This document shows positions 55,407 to 64,000 of a DNA stretch of 64,000 nt, piece by piece (positions within the stretch are counted from its first letter, which is position 1; each line of letters opens with the position of its first letter). Below the pieces are notes generated by a model. The model had not been told where the DNA came from. It worked only from the letters and a program-made list of their open reading frames with translations, and made no database searches. The stretch is from Pseudomonas khorasanensis (GTDB lineage Bacteria; Pseudomonadota; Gammaproteobacteria; Pseudomonadales; Pseudomonadaceae), in assembly GCF_014268505.2 (NCBI RefSeq), contig NZ_JABWQP020000003.1, forward strand, positions 422,206-486,205, written 5' to 3'. Position numbers and translations under genes: made by a program.

Positions 55407-56900
55407 TTAGACCGCGAGCATGCGCCCGGTTTCTTCAAGATTTATATGCCAGCTCAGGGCTTCGCGGAGGATGTGCGGTGTGTGGCCACCGATCGCGCAG
55501 GCCGCAGTGAAGTAATCATTCAGTGCCTGGCGGAAGTCTGGGTGTACGCAGTTATCAATGATCACACGCGCACGTTCGCGTGGTGCCAGGCCCCGCAAGT
55601 CAGCCAGCCCCATCTCGGTCACCAGAATGTCGACGTCATGCTCGGTATGGTCGACGTGACTGACCATCGGCACCACGCTGGAGATCGCGCCACCCTTGGC
55701 AATCGACTTGGTCACGAAGACCGCCAGATGCGCATTGCGCGCGAAATCGCCGGAGCCGCCGATTCCGTTCATCATCCGCGTGCCGCAGACGTGGGTGGAG
55801 TTGACGTTGCCGTAGATGTCGAATTCCAGCGCGGTGTTGATCCCGATGATGCCAAGGCGCCGCACCACTTCCGGGTGGTTGGAAATTTCCTGCGGACGCA
55901 GAATCAGTTTGGCCTTGTACTTCTCCAGGTTGCCAAACACGTCGCTATTGCGCCGCTCCGACAAAGTGATCGAGCTGCCCGAGGCGAAGCTCAGCTTGCC
56001 CGCGTCGATCAAATCGAAGGTCGAGTCCTGCAGCACTTCCGAGTACATGGTCAGGTCTTCGAACGGCGAATCGATCAGGCCACACATCACCGCATTAGCG
56101 ATGTTGCCGATCCCGGCCTGCAGCGGGCCGAGCTTGTTGGTCATGCGACCAGCGTCGACTTCCTGCTTGAAGAAGGTGATCAGGTGTTCAGCGATGGCAT
56201 GGGTGTCAGCGTCCGGTGTCGACACCGTTGACGGGGAGTCCGATTGTTGGGTGATGACAATCGCAACGATCTTCTCTGGCGGAATCGGGATCGCCGTGCT
56301 GCCAATGCGATCGTCGACCTTCACCAGCGGAATCGGCGTACGCGTCGGACGGTACGTCGGTATATAGATGTCATGCAGGCCTTCGAGGTTGGCGTTGTGC
56401 GCCAGATTGATCTCGACGATGACCTGTTTGGCAAAAATGGCGAAACTCGCCGAATTGCCCACCGAGGTGGTCGGCACGATATGGCCTTGTTCGGTGATGG
56501 CAACTGCCTCGATGACGGCGATGTCCGGCAGCTTCAACTGTTGGTTGCGCAATTGCTCGACGGTTTCCGACAGATGCTGATCGATGAACATGACTTCGCC
56601 GGCATTGATCGCCTTGCGCAAAGTGCTGTCGACCTGGAACGGCATGCGGCGCGACAGGACGCCGGCCTCGGTCAATTGCTTGTCCAGGTCATTGCCCAGG
56701 CTGGCGCCTGTCATCAGACTGATCTTCAATGGCGTGACCTTGGCGCGCTCAGCCAGTGCATGGGGAACGGCCTTGGCTTCGCCGGCACGGGTGAAGCCGC
56801 TCATGCCGACGGTCATGCCGTCCTCTATCAGAGCAGCGGCGTCGGCAGCGCTCATCACTTTATCCAACAACGAAGGCAGGCGAATTCGGTCACGGTACAT
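55407..56900 (-). CDS. Acetyl-CoA hydrolase/transferase family protein (succinate-type CoA transferase)
   Basis: A 497-residue class I CoA transferase, similar to P. aeruginosa PA5445 and to the AarC/ScpC/Cat1 group. The likely Glu nucleophile lies in ALEFDIYGNVNSTHV, followed by the glycine-rich GIGGSGDFARNA. It moves CoA between succinate and acetate or propionate in known relatives; the actual acyl substrate here is not fixed. Monocistronic. Confidence 0.88.
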   Translation of the reverse strand: MYRDRIRLPSLLDKVMSAADAAALIEDGMTVGMSGFTRAGEAKAVPHALAERAKVTPLKISLMTGASLGNDLDKQLTEAGVLSRRMPFQVDSTLRKAINAGEVMFIDQHLSETVEQLRNQQLKLPDIAVIEAVAITEQGHIVPTTSVGNSASFAIFAKQVIVEINLAHNANLEGLHDIYIPTYRPTRTPIPLVKVDDRIGSTAIPIPPEKIVAIVITQQSDSPSTVSTPDADTHAIAEHLITFFKQEVDAGRMTNKLGPLQAGIGNIANAVMCGLIDSPFEDLTMYSEVLQDSTFDLIDAGKLSFASGSSITLSERRNSDVFGNLEKYKAKLILRPQEISNHPEVVRRLGIIGINTALEFDIYGNVNSTHVCGTRMMNGIGGSGDFARNAHLAVFVTKSIAKGGAISSVVPMVSHVDHTEHDVDILVTEMGLADLRGLAPRERARVIIDNCVHPDFRQALNDYFTAACAIGGHTPHILREALSWHINLEETGRMLAV

Positions 56901-57068
56901 GGATTATTTCTCGGGCAGCGAGTAGCAGGATGCGCAGTCTAGTGAATTTGGCGGGCGCCTGTCCCGCTACCATGGTCGCAAACGAGGCCTCTATTTCGCG
57001 GGTTTCAAGTAAAACACCGTTGCTAAATCTGCAACAACGCGGCAAATCGTCCATCCTTTCTCGCTAAC

Positions 57069-57097
57069 AAAAACGCCCCGACAAGTCGGGGCGTTCG
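57069..57097. terminator. Terminator downstream of pntB
   Basis: AAACGCCCCGACAAGTCGGGGCGTT: a nine-pair GC-rich stem with a short loop, 16 bp past the pntB stop codon, with an A run on the left strand (T run in the minus-strand transcript). Confidence 0.85.
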
Positions 57098-57112
57098 GCA
57101 GTGCAGTGGCGA

Positions 57113-58546
57113 TTACTCGACCGCTTTGACCATGTCTTCAATGACCTTCTTCGCGTCGCCGAAGACCATCATGGTCTTGTCCAGATAGAACAACTCGTTG
57201 TCCAGGCCGGCATAACCGCTGGCCATCGAGCGCTTGTTGACGATGATGGTCTTGGCCTTGAACGCTTCGAGAATCGGCATGCCGGCAATCGGCGACTTCG
57301 GATCGTTCTTCGCGGCCGGGTTGACCACATCGTTCGCGCCGAGCACCAGCACCACGTCGGCCTGGCCGAACTCGGAGTTGATGTCTTCCATCTCGAAAAC
57401 CTGGTCGTAAGGCACTTCGGCCTCGGCCAGCAGGACGTTCATATGTCCAGGCATCCGCCCCGCAACCGGGTGGATCGCATACTTCACGGTCACGCCACGG
57501 TGTGTCAGCTTCTCGGTCAGTTCCTTCAGCGCATGCTGGGCGCGAGCCACCGCCAGACCATAGCCCGGCACGATGATCACAGTATCGGCGTTGGTCAGCA
57601 GGAAGGTCGCGTCATCCGCGGAGCCGGATTTGACCGGTCGCGCTTCTTTAGCACCGGCCGGGCCAGCGTCCGCCGTATTGCCGAAACCGCCGAGCAGCAC
57701 ATTAAAGAAGGAACGGTTCATTGCCTTACACATGATGTACGACAGAATCGCACCGCTCGAACCCACCAGGGAGCCGGCAATGATCAGCATCGAGTTGTTC
57801 AGCGAGAAACCGATACCGGCCGCCGCCCAACCCGAATAGCTGTTGAGCATCGACACCACTACTGGCATGTCTGCCCCGCCGATCGGGATGATGATCAGCA
57901 CACCCATCACGAACGCCAACGCCAGCATCATCGCGAATGCGGTGAGGTTGCCGGTGAACATGAAGGTCAGGCCGAGCGCCAGCGTAGCCAGGCCCAGCAC
58001 CGCGTTCAGCTTGTGCTGACCGGAAAACTGTACCGGTGCCCCCTGGAACAGGCGAAACTTGTACTTGCCCGACAACTTGCCGAACGCAATCACCGAACCG
58101 GAGAAGGTGATCGCACCGATGGCCGCCCCGAGGAACAGCTCCAGACGGTTGCCAGCCGGGATCGCGTCGCCCAGTTGCTTGACGATGCCCAGCGACTGCG
58201 GCTCAACCACAGCGGCAATGGCAATGAAGACCGCCGCCAGACCGATCATGCTGTGCATGAAGGCGACCAGTTCCGGCATCTTGGTCATTTCAACCCGCTT
58301 GGCCATGACCGAACCGGCGGTGCCACCGACCAGCAGGCCGACGATCACGTAACCGATGCCCGCTGTGGCAAGCTCAGCGCCGAGCTTGTAGATGAGGCCA
58401 ACGGTGGTGATGATCGCCAACGCCATGCCGAGCATGCCGAACAGGTTGCCGCGTCGCGAAGTGGTGGGGTGCGACAGGCCTTTGAGGGCCTGGATGAAGC
58501 AGATCGACGCGATCAGGTAGAGCGTCGTGACGAGATTCATGCTCAT
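57113..58546 (-). CDS. pntB: NAD(P) transhydrogenase subunit beta
   Basis: Proton-pumping transhydrogenase subunit with membrane domain II (about 1-265, eight or nine helices) and NADP-binding domain III (about 295-477, with IIVPGYGLAVARAQH and KRSMASGYAGLDNELF). 477 residues. The ATG at 58546 overlaps the stop of pntAB (TAATG). Confidence 0.95.
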   Translation of the reverse strand: MSMNLVTTLYLIASICFIQALKGLSHPTTSRRGNLFGMLGMALAIITTVGLIYKLGAELATAGIGYVIVGLLVGGTAGSVMAKRVEMTKMPELVAFMHSMIGLAAVFIAIAAVVEPQSLGIVKQLGDAIPAGNRLELFLGAAIGAITFSGSVIAFGKLSGKYKFRLFQGAPVQFSGQHKLNAVLGLATLALGLTFMFTGNLTAFAMMLALAFVMGVLIIIPIGGADMPVVVSMLNSYSGWAAAGIGFSLNNSMLIIAGSLVGSSGAILSYIMCKAMNRSFFNVLLGGFGNTADAGPAGAKEARPVKSGSADDATFLLTNADTVIIVPGYGLAVARAQHALKELTEKLTHRGVTVKYAIHPVAGRMPGHMNVLLAEAEVPYDQVFEMEDINSEFGQADVVLVLGANDVVNPAAKNDPKSPIAGMPILEAFKAKTIIVNKRSMASGYAGLDNELFYLDKTMMVFGDAKKVIEDMVKAVE

Positions 58547-58866
58547 TACTTCGGCGCCTCTTCTTTTACTTTCGGGGCTTTCTTCTTGAACATCTCAAGC
58601 ATGCGACGAGTGACCAGGAAGCCACCGAAGACGTTGACCGCCGCCAGTGCCACGGCCAGGGTGCCCATGGTTTTGCCCAAAGGCGTGACCGTCAGCGCCG
58701 CAGCCAGCATGGCGCCTACGATGACAATCGCGGAAATCGCGTTGGTCACTGCCATCAACGGCGTGTGCAGCGCAGGTGTAACGTTCCAGACCACGTGATA
58801 ACCGACATAAATCGCCAGCACGAAGATGATCAGGTTGTAGATACCGGGGGAGATAAGCTCTTCCAT
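58546..58866 (-). CDS. pntAB: NAD(P) transhydrogenase subunit alpha part 2 (membrane)
   Basis: A 106-residue protein with three membrane helices and a Lys-rich tail ([15 protein letters not shown]). It equals the C-terminal membrane part of E. coli PntA; in Pseudomonas and Rhodospirillum the alpha chain is split in two genes. It is 15 bp downstream of pntAA. Confidence 0.94.
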   Translation of the reverse strand: MEELISPGIYNLIIFVLAIYVGYHVVWNVTPALHTPLMAVTNAISAIVIVGAMLAAALTVTPLGKTMGTLAVALAAVNVFGGFLVTRRMLEMFKKKAPKVKEEAPK

Positions 58867-58881
58867 CGTTTGAATCCCTGC

Positions 58882-60003
58882 TTAGGCGTTTTTGCGGATG
58901 ACTTGGCCGTCGCGGCACATCAGGCACGCGGCGACGATGTCGTCTTCGAGGTTCACTTCAAATTGGCCTTCCTTGGTGAAGACCAGCTTCAGGAAGTCCA
59001 GCAGGTTGCGGGCGTACAGCGCCGAAGCGTCGGCTGCCACTTCACCGGCCAGATTGGTCGGGCCGACGATGGTCACACCGTTTTCCACGACGATCTGATC
59101 GGCGACGGTCAGCGGGCAATTGCCACCCTGAGCAGCGGCGAGGTCGATAACCACCGAACCCGGTTTCATCTGCGCCACGGTCTCGGCGCTGAGCAACGTC
59201 GGCGCCTTGCGACCTGGAATCAGCGCAGTGGTGATGACGATGTCAGCCTGCTTTGCGCGTTCGTGCACGGCCTGGGCCTGACGCTGCATCCAGCTCGCCG
59301 GCATGGGTCGAGCGTAACCGCCCACGCCAACTGCGCATTCGCGTTCTTCATCGGTCTCGTAAGGCACATCGACGAATTTCGCGCCGAGGGATTCGATTTG
59401 TTCTTTCACTGCCGGACGCACATCCGAAGCCTCGATCACAGCGCCCAGGCGCTTGGCCGTGGCAATCGCCTGCAATCCCGCCACACCGGCGCCGAGGATC
59501 AGCACGCGCGCCGCTTTCACGGTGCCCGCAGCGGTCATCAGCATCGGCATGAAACGTGGGTAATAGTGAGCGGCCAGCAGCACCGATTTATAGCCGGCGA
59601 TATTTGCCTGCGAAGACAGCACATCAAGGCTCTGCGCCCGTGAGGTGCGCGGCGCTGCTTCGAGGGCGAACGCGGTAATCCCGCATTCAGCCATCTGGGC
59701 AATGGTGTCGTTGTTGAACGGGTTGAGCATGCCCACCAGCACCGAACCGCGCTTGATCAGCGCCAGTTCGGCGTCGCTTGGGGCAACCACCTTGAGAATC
59801 AACTCGGCGCCAAACGCGTCATTGGCGCTGCCAATGCTTGCGCCGGCCGCTTCATAGGCACCGTCGACAACGCTGGCTTTAATGCCAGCGCCGGATTGCA
59901 CAGTGACTCTATGGCCTTGGCTGACCAGCTTTTTTATGGTTTCAGGGGTTGCAGCAACCCGTGTTTCACCGGTCTGGGTTTCGAGAGGAACACCAATGTG
60001 CAC
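58882..60003 (-). CDS. pntAA: NAD(P) transhydrogenase subunit alpha part 1 (NAD-binding)
   Basis: A 373-residue soluble NAD(H)-binding domain I, related to alanine dehydrogenase. The GTG at 60003 has AGGAG 7 bp upstream and gives the family start HIGVPLETQTGETRVA. The Rossmann motif VLILGAGVAGLQAIATA is clear. It is the first gene of the pntAA-pntAB-pntB operon. Confidence 0.95.
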   Translation of the reverse strand: MHIGVPLETQTGETRVAATPETIKKLVSQGHRVTVQSGAGIKASVVDGAYEAAGASIGSANDAFGAELILKVVAPSDAELALIKRGSVLVGMLNPFNNDTIAQMAECGITAFALEAAPRTSRAQSLDVLSSQANIAGYKSVLLAAHYYPRFMPMLMTAAGTVKAARVLILGAGVAGLQAIATAKRLGAVIEASDVRPAVKEQIESLGAKFVDVPYETDEERECAVGVGGYARPMPASWMQRQAQAVHERAKQADIVITTALIPGRKAPTLLSAETVAQMKPGSVVIDLAAAQGGNCPLTVADQIVVENGVTIVGPTNLAGEVAADASALYARNLLDFLKLVFTKEGQFEVNLEDDIVAACLMCRDGQVIRKNA

Positions 60004-60440
60004 GTCAAATCTCCTGCGTGATCTTATTGAGTAAACCCATGCACTGCGGATGGTGCGGCTGGGGCGGCCGATCAGCACGATCCCGCCAAATCAGGGCGGG
60101 GCGCGGCATTTTGCAGGCGAACTTTAAGCCCTTCAAGGGATTATGACGGGTGACGGAAAATTAACTACAAGTCATGCCGTGACCGAATGTCGCACGAGGC
60201 CGACTGAAACCCTTACAGGCCTTGCTCCGTATGGATTCTGGCTGAATTTGGAAAAATTTCGCATCGGTGGCGTGAATAGACAGTAATGAGTCGCCAATAG
60301 AGGCTCAAAGCCACGTCGTTGGCAGCTTGTGGGACGTCTGTACGACTTTCGAATACAGTCGACGCAAAAGCGACAAATACTTATATCTGTAGGGTTTTCG
60401 ATTTCCTGACTACTGGGTTAATTAACGCTGGAGGCCTTTA
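60004..60440. other. Intergenic region between gcdR and pntAA
   Basis: 437 bp with no credible gene. Both flanking genes read on the minus strand, so it holds the end of gcdR transcription and the pnt promoter in reverse order (gcdR stops at 60441, pntAA starts at 60003). No terminator or operator was recognised with confidence. Confidence 0.5.
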
Positions 60441-61337
60441 TTATTCGCTGCTGTAGCTTTGCGCCTGGTCTATCAGCCAGTCTCGAAATGCTTTCAAAGA
60501 GGCGGATTCGACTTTTCGCTCAGGAATCATCAGGTAATAAGCCTTGATACTGGGTAGCGCTTGAGGGTTGGCAATCACCAGTCTGCTTTCAACCAGTTCA
60601 CGCTGGATCAGAAACGGCGGAATCAGCGCAATGCCCATGTCGTGCATGGCTGCCTGGGCCAGCATGGAGAATAGCTCGTAGCGCGGACCTGTCATGTCGC
60701 GCGGGATATTCAGGTGTTGCGATATGAACCATTGGCGCCAAGCGTAAGGCCGGGTGGTCTGCTGCAGCAGCGGTAGTTCGGCGATGGCTTCGGCCGTCAG
60801 ATGAGTCTTGTTGCCAAGTAAGGCGGGGCTGCAGACCGGCACTGGATTTTCACCCATCAACCTGTGGGATTCGGTACCGGACCAATCGGCGTCACCGAAG
60901 TAGATTGCCGCGTCGAATTCGGTATCGGCAAACAGGAAGGGCCGGGTGCGGTTGGTCAGATTGACGGTGACTTCCGGGTGCTTGAGCTGAAAATCCTTTA
61001 GACGTGGCAGTAACCATTGCGTGCCGAAGGTAGGCACCACGGCGAGCTCAATCACGTTGGTGCCTTGCTGGCCCATGATCGATAAGGTGTCACGTTCGAC
61101 CGCATCGAGTTGAGTTGCCACGCGACGACTGTAGGAAAGCCCCGCTTCTGTCAGCTTCACCCCGCGCCGAGAGCGTCGGAACAATTCCACGCCAAGGAAC
61201 TCTTCGAGGCTGGCGATCTGTCGGCAAATAGCGCCCTGCGTCAGCGAAAGTTCTTCGGCCGCCCTGGTGAAGCTTTCGTGGCGTGCGGCAGCTTCGAAGC
61301 TGATCAGAGCAGTGGTGCTGGGGATCTTTCTGCGCAT
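60441..61337 (-). CDS. gcdR: LysR-type regulator of glutarate catabolism, GcdR
   Basis: A 298-residue LysR protein from the ATG at 61337 (MRRKIPSTTALISFEAAARHE). Helix-turn-helix ESFTRAAEELSLTQGAICRQ. It is divergent from gcdH-gcdG, and GcdR activates these genes with glutarate as ligand in P. putida and P. aeruginosa. The 157-bp gap is the likely binding region. Confidence 0.88.
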   Translation of the reverse strand: MRRKIPSTTALISFEAAARHESFTRAAEELSLTQGAICRQIASLEEFLGVELFRRSRRGVKLTEAGLSYSRRVATQLDAVERDTLSIMGQQGTNVIELAVVPTFGTQWLLPRLKDFQLKHPEVTVNLTNRTRPFLFADTEFDAAIYFGDADWSGTESHRLMGENPVPVCSPALLGNKTHLTAEAIAELPLLQQTTRPYAWRQWFISQHLNIPRDMTGPRYELFSMLAQAAMHDMGIALIPPFLIQRELVESRLVIANPQALPSIKAYYLMIPERKVESASLKAFRDWLIDQAQSYSSE

Positions 61338-61494
61338 GTACGTCATCCTCACTAATACGCCGTTGATCAGGTACCTCGAGATGTTACGGAGTGAGAAATT
61401 AGCACAACAGAATGCAAAAACCTCGTTTGCCCCATCGGCTGACCGCGCCTAGGATCAATGCCACGTTATTCACCCGATTTGCGAGGACACACTC

Positions 61495-62676
61495 ATGGGC
61501 GGTAAAGCTAGCTTCAACTGGATCGATCCCCTCCTGCTGGATCAGCAGCTCACCGAAGAAGAGCGCATGATCCGCGATACCGCCGAGCAGTTCGCTCAAC
61601 AGAGCCTCGCACCGCGCGTACTCGAAGCTTTCCGCCATGAGAAGACCGACCCGGCGATCTTCCGCGAGATGGGTGAAGTCGGTCTGTTGGGCGCGACCAT
61701 CCCTGAGCAGTACGGTGGCAGCGGTCTGAATTACGTCAGCTATGGTCTTATCGCTCGGGAAGTGGAGCGCGTCGACTCCGGCTACCGCTCGATGATGAGT
61801 GTGCAGTCCTCGCTGGTGATGGTGCCCATCAATGAGTTCGGGACCGAAGCGCAGAAACAGAAGTACCTGCCGAAACTGGCCTCCGGCGAATGGATCGGTT
61901 GCTTTGGCCTGACCGAGCCGAACCACGGCTCCGATCCGGGCGCGATGATTACCCGGGCGCGCAAGGTCGATGGCGGCTACAGCCTGACCGGCGCGAAGAT
62001 GTGGATCACCAACAGCCCGATCGCTGACGTGTTTGTGGTGTGGGCCAAGGACGACGCCGGCGACATTCGTGGCTTTGTGCTGGAGAAAGGCTGGAAGGGG
62101 CTGAGTGCTCCGGCGATTCACGGCAAGGTCGGGCTGCGCGCTTCGATTACCGGCGAGATCGTCATGGATAACGTGTTTGTGCCGCAAGAAAACATCTTCC
62201 CGGACGTGCGTGGCCTCAAAGGTCCGTTTACCTGCCTCAACTCCGCACGCTACGGCATTTCCTGGGGCGCGCTGGGCGCCGCCGAATTCTGCTGGCACAC
62301 CGCGCGTCAATACACCCTGGATCGTCACCAGTTCGGTCGCCCATTGGCGGCGACTCAGCTAATCCAGAAGAAGCTCGCCGATATGCAGACTGAGATCACT
62401 TTGGCACTGCAAGGCTGCCTGCGTCTGGGGCGCATGAAAGACGAAGGCACAGCCGCCGTTGAAATCACTTCGATCATGAAGCGCAACTCCTGCGGCAAGT
62501 CGCTGGATATCGCCCGCATGGCGCGCGACATGCTGGGTGGCAATGGCATTTCCGATGAGTTCGGCGTTGCTCGTCATCTGGTCAACCTGGAAGTGGTGAA
62601 CACCTATGAAGGTACACACGACGTTCACGCGCTGATCCTCGGGCGTGCGCAAACCGGTCTGCAGGCGTTCTATTGA
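61495..62676 (+). CDS. gcdH: Glutaryl-CoA dehydrogenase
   Basis: FAD enzyme that oxidises and decarboxylates glutaryl-CoA to crotonyl-CoA in lysine/glutarate breakdown; 393 residues. The acyl-CoA dehydrogenase motifs [30 protein letters not shown] and the C-terminal catalytic-base region [17 protein letters not shown] (Glu in YEG) are clear. GAGGACA ribosome site. Confidence 0.96.
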   Translation: MGGKASFNWIDPLLLDQQLTEEERMIRDTAEQFAQQSLAPRVLEAFRHEKTDPAIFREMGEVGLLGATIPEQYGGSGLNYVSYGLIAREVERVDSGYRSMMSVQSSLVMVPINEFGTEAQKQKYLPKLASGEWIGCFGLTEPNHGSDPGAMITRARKVDGGYSLTGAKMWITNSPIADVFVVWAKDDAGDIRGFVLEKGWKGLSAPAIHGKVGLRASITGEIVMDNVFVPQENIFPDVRGLKGPFTCLNSARYGISWGALGAAEFCWHTARQYTLDRHQFGRPLAATQLIQKKLADMQTEITLALQGCLRLGRMKDEGTAAVEITSIMKRNSCGKSLDIARMARDMLGGNGISDEFGVARHLVNLEVVNTYEGTHDVHALILGRAQTGLQAFY

Positions 62677-62690
62677 CAGGAGGGCAGACC

Positions 62691-63911
62691 ATGGGCGCGC
62701 TGTCGCACCTGCGGGTACTGGATTTATCACGAGTGCTGGCCGGGCCATGGGCCGGGCAGATCCTTGCCGACCTTGGCGCTGAGGTGATCAAGGTCGAGCG
62801 CCCGGGCAATGGCGATGACACCCGCGCCTGGGGGCCGCCCTTCCTGAAAGATGCTTATGGCGAGAATACCTCTGAGGCAGCCTATTACCTGTCTGCGAAC
62901 CGTAACAAGCAATCGGTGACCATCGACTTAACCCGTCCGGAAGGACAAAAGCTGGTGCGCGACCTGGCGGCGAAGTCGGACATCCTCATTGAAAACTTCA
63001 AGGTCGGTGGGCTGGCGGCTTATGGACTGGACTACGAGTCCCTGAAAGCGATCAACCCCAATCTGATCTATTGCTCCATTACTGGCTTCGGCCAGACCGG
63101 GCCGTATGCCAAACGAGCGGGTTACGATTTCATGATCCAGGGGCTGGGTGGGCTGATGAGTCTCACTGGCCGGCCCGAGGGTGATGAGGGCGCGGGGCCT
63201 GTAAAGGTCGGGGTGGCGCTGACGGATATCCTGACCGGACTATATTCGACGGTGGCGATTCTAGCGGCGCTGGCTCATCGCGATCACGACGGTGGCGGGC
63301 AGCACATTGATATGGCTCTGCTGGATGTACAGGTTGCGTGTCTGGCCAATCAGGCCATGAACTACCTGACTACGGGCAATCCGCCAACGCGTCTGGGCAA
63401 TGCGCATCCGAACATCGTGCCTTATCAGGACTTTCCTACGGCTGATGGCGACTTCATCCTTACCGTGGGTAATGACGGGCAGTTTCGCAAGTTTGCCGAG
63501 GTGGCAGGGCAACCGCACTGGGCGGATGATCCACGCTTCGCGACCAACAAGCTGCGGGTAGCAAACCGGGCAGTGCTGATTCCATTGATCCGTCAGGCGA
63601 CGGTATTCAAAACGACAGCCGAATGGGTTGCACTGTTGGAGCAGGCGGGCGTGCCCTGTGGGCCGATCAATGATTTGTCGCAGGTCTTCGAAGATCCACA
63701 GGTGAAAGCGCGTGGCCTGGCGATAGAGTTGCCTCATGCGTTGGCTGGAAGAGTACCTCAGGTGGCGAGCCCGATTCGGTTGTCCGAGACGCCCGTCGAA
63801 TATCGACATGCGCCTCCTTTATTAGGCGAGCACACGCTGGAGGTTTTGCAGCGAGTACTGGGGCTTGGGGCGAGTGCGGTGGCGGCGCTGAGGGAGGAGG
63901 GGGTGCTTTGA
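62691..63911 (+). CDS. gcdG: Family III CoA transferase (succinyl-CoA:glutarate CoA transferase)
   Basis: A 406-residue CaiB/BaiF-type CoA transferase from the ATG at 62691, with AGGAGGG upstream. Landmarks: LRVLDLSRVLAGPWAGQILADLGAEVIKVE is the typical start (residues 5-34, quoted in part as LDLSRVLAGPWAG), and GQHIDMALLDVQ holds the catalytic-Asp region. It is 14 bp after gcdH, so it should activate glutarate for GcdH. The substrate is inferred from context. Confidence 0.9.
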   Translation: MGALSHLRVLDLSRVLAGPWAGQILADLGAEVIKVERPGNGDDTRAWGPPFLKDAYGENTSEAAYYLSANRNKQSVTIDLTRPEGQKLVRDLAAKSDILIENFKVGGLAAYGLDYESLKAINPNLIYCSITGFGQTGPYAKRAGYDFMIQGLGGLMSLTGRPEGDEGAGPVKVGVALTDILTGLYSTVAILAALAHRDHDGGGQHIDMALLDVQVACLANQAMNYLTTGNPPTRLGNAHPNIVPYQDFPTADGDFILTVGNDGQFRKFAEVAGQPHWADDPRFATNKLRVANRAVLIPLIRQATVFKTTAEWVALLEQAGVPCGPINDLSQVFEDPQVKARGLAIELPHALAGRVPQVASPIRLSETPVEYRHAPPLLGEHTLEVLQRVLGLGASAVAALREEGVL

Positions 63912-64000
63912 GTCTCCTTCTATATATAGAGGGCGATGGTTTCTCTTCGTTTGTGGGGGGCGGTCTGAGCGTTTTTTAACCGGTTCTCAAGTAATTGAAA

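Noticed and set aside
57101..58798. 565-codon open frame opposite pntB and pntAB
   Set aside because: Antisense to conserved membrane proteins; Arg/His-rich with no recognisable domain.

Overview
The window is a stretch of chromosome from a Pseudomonas, most likely of the P. fluorescens group. Evidence is the GC-rich coding, the gene neighbourhoods (engB-ersA-polA-thrB-znu/zur; coxBA-ctaG-coxC; trpI-trpBA; gcdR-gcdH), and many copies of a Pseudomonas REP palindrome with core GGGAGCGAGCCTGCTCGC. Nearly all of it is well-preserved core genome. No rRNA, tRNA, CRISPR array, insertion sequence or prophage was seen.

Layout. 1-16 kb: dsbA (cut by the window edge), cytochromes c4 and c5, engB, a probable ErsA small RNA with an AlgU-type promoter, polA, thrB, the zinc uptake and control cluster znuA / zur-znuC-znuB with a Zur-box candidate, a lipoprotein gene, catalase HPII, and the methionine importer metNIQ. 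16-25 kb: an aa3 cytochrome c oxidase cluster on the minus strand (coxB, coxA, ctaG, coxC, SURF1, a Sco-like protein, ctaA, cyoE, senC), with one tiny DUF2909 membrane-protein gene reading the other way inside it. 25-29.5 kb: a SulP transporter beside a beta-carbonic anhydrase (probable bicarbonate handling) and a radical SAM protein. 29.5-32.3 kb: the one clearly accessory, visibly AT-richer segment, holding a colicin E3 / pyocin S6-type 16S rRNase toxin gene broken by a single-base frameshift, three tandem immunity-protein paralogues, a possible remnant of another toxin tail, and an unknown small protein with a dockerin-like calcium loop.

32.3-42 kb: a three-gene periplasmic membrane-bound dehydrogenase (Tat small subunit, GMC flavoprotein with a cysteine cluster, triheme cytochrome c), an exported dual-specificity phosphatase, two M3 oligopeptidases (prlC and a divergent paralogue), yheV, and a gamma-carbonic anhydrase. 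42-48.4 kb: small lipoproteins, DUF1161 proteins, OsmC under an AlgU-type promoter, a flavin monooxygenase, dodecin and a DUF883 protein. 48.3-55 kb: trpI divergent from trpBA with a TrpI site, then a DUF4105 protein followed by three tandem exported DUF2388 proteins and a DUF1127 protein. 55-64 kb: a CoA transferase, the three-gene pntAA-pntAB-pntB transhydrogenase, and the glutarate pathway genes gcdR / gcdH-gcdG.

The most unusual points are the frameshifted rRNase bacteriocin with stacked immunity genes, the DUF4105 + triple DUF2388 secreted cluster, the M3 peptidase paralogue that has lost a conserved active-site histidine, and operator-like AACTGTA repeats beside the DUF1127 gene with no regulator gene next to them.
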